Source of the DNA: Thermodesulfovibrionales bacterium
GTDB lineage: Bacteria > Nitrospirota > Thermodesulfovibrionia > Thermodesulfovibrionales > SM23-35
NCBI GenBank assembly: GCA_020053565.1
Contig: JAGVMY010000060.1
Span: 1 to 7,685 of the forward strand
Direction of reading: 5' to 3'
Length of the DNA: 7,685 bases
Shown: in pieces, positions 6,097-7,685 of the stretch
Position numbering within the stretch: the stretch's first letter is position 1
Layout of the letters: each line of letters starts with the position of its first letter
Made by a program: the position numbers and the translations under genes
The notes under the pieces: generated by a model
Databases searched by the model: none
Told to the model about the DNA's origin: nothing
What the model saw: the letters and a program-made list of their open reading frames with translations, nothing else

Positions 6097-7328
6097 TAAG
6101 AAAGAATAGCCTGTCAGTCCCAATTAAAGATATATTTAAAAAGAATTCTATAGAAGACCTTACTATTAAAGGGAAACGGGTTTTTATCAGGGCTGATTTT
6201 AATGTGCCTCTCGATGATAATCTAAGAATTACCGATGACAGGAGAATCCGCTCCACACTTCCCACAATAAATTATGCGATTGATGAGGGAGCAAAGGTTA
6301 TCCTCTCATCACATCTTGGAAGACCAAAAGGCAAGGCTGACCCGAGGCTCAGCCTTGCCCCTGTTGCAAAAAGGCTTCAAAGACTTCTTAACAAAGAAGT
6401 CATCTTTTCTCCTGATTGTATTGGCAGTCAAGTGGAAAGTCTTGTCTCAAAGATGAAGGAAGGTGATGTGCTTCTCCTCGAAAACCTCAGATATCATCCC
6501 GGCGAAGAAAATAATGACGAGGAGTTTGCACGTGCCTTAGTAAGGCTCGCAGATGTCTATGTGAATGATGCCTTTGGCACCGCTCACAGAGAACACGCAT
6601 CTATTGTCGGGGTTCCTAAGTTCCTCCCCTCTGCAGCCGGGTTTCTGTTAAAGAAGGAAATACAATATCTTAGAGGACTAGTAGAAAATCCGGTGAGGCC
6701 TTTTGTTGCTATCCTTGGCGGAGCAAAGGTTTCCGGAAAGATAAATGTGCTTGAAAACCTCGTTGACAAGGTCGACAAAGTAATAATCGGCGGTGGTATA
6801 GCATATACATTTATAAAAGCAATGGGCTATGAGGTAGGGAATTCCCTTGTTGAAGAAGATATGCTCGAGACAGCACAGCGGATAAGGAGAAAGCTCAAAG
6901 GGGTTGGTATAAAGTTTTATCTTCCTGTAGACTGTGTCATTGCTCAGAGCATTGAGCCTGCAGCAGAAACAAAGATTATACCCACACTCGAGATACCAAA
7001 GGGATGGAGGGCTCTTGACATTGGCCCTGCCTCTGTCAAACTCTTTTCAGAAGCACTCCATGATGCAAAGACTGTGCTCTGGAATGGGCCAATGGGTGTA
7101 TTTGAAATAGATGCCTTTTCAAGAGGGACATTTGCGATTGCTCATGCCGTTGCAGATGCTTACGCACTTACTATAGTTGGTGGTGGTGATACAGACTTTG
7201 CTGTGCACAGGGCAGGGGTATCTGATGCAATCTCATTTATATCAACAGGTGGAGGTGCCTCACTTCAGCTGCTCGAGGGAAAAGAACTGCCAGGTCTTGC
7301 GGTCCTCGCAAATAGAGAAGATTCGTAG
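6093..7328 (+). CDS. pgk: Phosphoglycerate kinase
   Basis: It transfers phosphate between 1,3-bisphosphoglycerate and ADP, giving 3-phosphoglycerate and ATP, directly after the gap reaction. All family blocks are visible: RADFNVPL from 33, SSHLGRPKG, LLLENLRYHPGEEN, VNDAFGTAHREHAS, GGAKVSGKI (most relatives have SDK), the GGG of the nucleotide-binding domain, WNGPMGVFE, GGGDTDFAV at 363-371 and STGGGASLQLLEGK from 384. The 411 residues exceed the usual 390-400 because 15-20 extra residues precede the normal start (family-like sequence begins near SIEDLTIKGKRVF). ATG at 6093 is the only reasonable start: GGAG lies 6 nt upstream, it overlaps the gap stop by 4 nt, and no other ATG occurs before the conserved part. 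tpiA does not follow; the next gene is convergent. Confidence 0.98.
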   Translation: MIRKNSLSVPIKDIFKKNSIEDLTIKGKRVFIRADFNVPLDDNLRITDDRRIRSTLPTINYAIDEGAKVILSSHLGRPKGKADPRLSLAPVAKRLQRLLNKEVIFSPDCIGSQVESLVSKMKEGDVLLLENLRYHPGEENNDEEFARALVRLADVYVNDAFGTAHREHASIVGVPKFLPSAAGFLLKKEIQYLRGLVENPVRPFVAILGGAKVSGKINVLENLVDKVDKVIIGGGIAYTFIKAMGYEVGNSLVEEDMLETAQRIRRKLKGVGIKFYLPVDCVIAQSIEPAAETKIIPTLEIPKGWRALDIGPASVKLFSEALHDAKTVLWNGPMGVFEIDAFSRGTFAIAHAVADAYALTIVGGGDTDFAVHRAGVSDAISFISTGGGASLQLLEGKELPGLAVLANREDS

Positions 7329-7331
7329 AAC

Positions 7332-7385
7332 TCCTGTTGATTCTACTTTGTAATTATGTGATAAATTTCAGAATCTCCAACAGGA
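7332..7385. terminator. Inverted repeat at the pgk/speD convergence, possible bidirectional terminator
   Basis: TCCTGTTG-ATTCT (7332-7344) can pair with AGAAT-CTC-CAACAGGA (7370-7385): 13 base pairs with a 3 nt bulge and a loop of about 25 nt. It spans the 14 nt between the two stop codons and runs into the 3' end of speD. No T-tract flanks it on either strand, so it is not a textbook intrinsic terminator; it could still stop or process convergent transcripts. Confidence 0.4.
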
Positions 7386-7685
7386 TGGTGAGAAGCTGAG
7401 ATAACCTTATGAGGGAATTTCTTGTTTTTGTGAGAGAGTATCCCCCTTTTCATTTCAACAATCGAAGGATTTTTGCACTCAAATGCCTTAATGAGATATG
7501 ACGCTGCAACCTCTGGCTTTATCACATCCCCACAAGTAAAAATATCAACCGCTGCATAACCATACTCGGGCCATGTATGAATCGAAAGATGGGATTCTGC
7601 TATGACTATCATTCCGCTAATACCAAATGGATTAAACTCATGGAAGGAGATATCTACTACTGTTGCCTTGGCTTCTTTTGCTGCA
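7343..7685 (-). CDS. speD: S-adenosylmethionine decarboxylase proenzyme (class 1b), N-terminus cut by window edge
   Basis: SpeD decarboxylates S-adenosylmethionine to provide the aminopropyl donor for spermidine synthesis. The proenzyme cleaves itself and the new Ser N-terminus becomes the pyruvoyl cofactor. 113 residues are visible; small bacterial class 1b enzymes are about 120-135, so only some 10-20 N-terminal residues are missing. The diagnostic stretch is IAESHLSIHTWPEYGYAAVD followed by IFTCGD. Cleavage is expected between Glu (7597-7595) and Ser (7594-7592), and the catalytic His and Cys (in IHTWPE and FTCG) are present. FHEFNPFGISGM upstream is also typical. The frame has no break. 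An internal ATG at 7612 should not be taken as the start, because family-conserved residues precede it. It is convergent with pgk, 14 nt between stops. Confidence 0.96.
   Translation of the reverse strand, partial: AAKEAKATVVDISFHEFNPFGISGMIVIAESHLSIHTWPEYGYAAVDIFTCGDVIKPEVAASYLIKAFECKNPSIVEMKRGILSHKNKKFPHKVISASHHPVGDSEIYHIITK

Noticed and set aside
7343..7612. speD starting at the internal ATG at 7612
   Set aside because: Family-conserved residues (TVVDISFHEFNPFGISG) are encoded upstream in the same frame up to the window edge, so this ATG is internal.

Overview
The window carries nine protein genes in three blocks, with no tRNA, rRNA, mobile element or CRISPR array. The organism looks like a low-to-mid GC, Gram-negative (diderm) bacterium: YidC has the large periplasmic domain typical of diderms, and SpeD is the short bacterial class 1b type. 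The gene mix would fit a Nitrospirota or deltaproteobacterial-type anaerobe, but this placement is an inference from style and not a sequence match.

Block 1 (minus strand, 3608 down to 1) is the classical rpmH-rnpA-yidD-yidC-mnmE cluster. It runs from ribosomal protein L34, through the RNase P protein and the YidD membrane-insertion helper, to the YidC insertase and the tRNA-modification GTPase MnmE. MnmE is cut by the left window edge. A good sigma70-type promoter (-35 TTGACT, 18 nt, -10 TATAAT) lies just upstream of rpmH. The genes are tightly packed: rnpA and yidD overlap by 38 nt, yidD and yidC are 2 nt apart, and yidC and mnmE are 50 nt apart. jag/khpB, which often sits between yidC and mnmE, is absent. 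There is no dnaA gene and no DnaA-box cluster upstream of rpmH.

Block 2 (plus strand, 3763 to 7328) holds a DUF1015 family protein, then gap (NAD-type glyceraldehyde-3-phosphate dehydrogenase) and pgk (phosphoglycerate kinase). gap and pgk overlap by 4 nt (ATGA) and catalyse consecutive steps of lower glycolysis/gluconeogenesis, giving 3-phosphoglycerate. gap has its own strong Shine-Dalgarno and an imperfect inverted repeat in its leader.

Block 3 (minus strand, 7685 down to 7343) is the C-terminal part of speD, S-adenosylmethionine decarboxylase (polyamine synthesis), cut by the right edge and convergent with pgk.

I see no clearly new multi-gene system. The points most worth a second look are: the start of rnpA, where family-like sequence continues upstream of the first legal start codon and coincides with a nested palindrome; the DUF1015 gene with a ParB/serine-kinase-like DGHHR motif next to 3-phosphoglycerate-producing genes; and the inverted repeat at the pgk/speD convergence.
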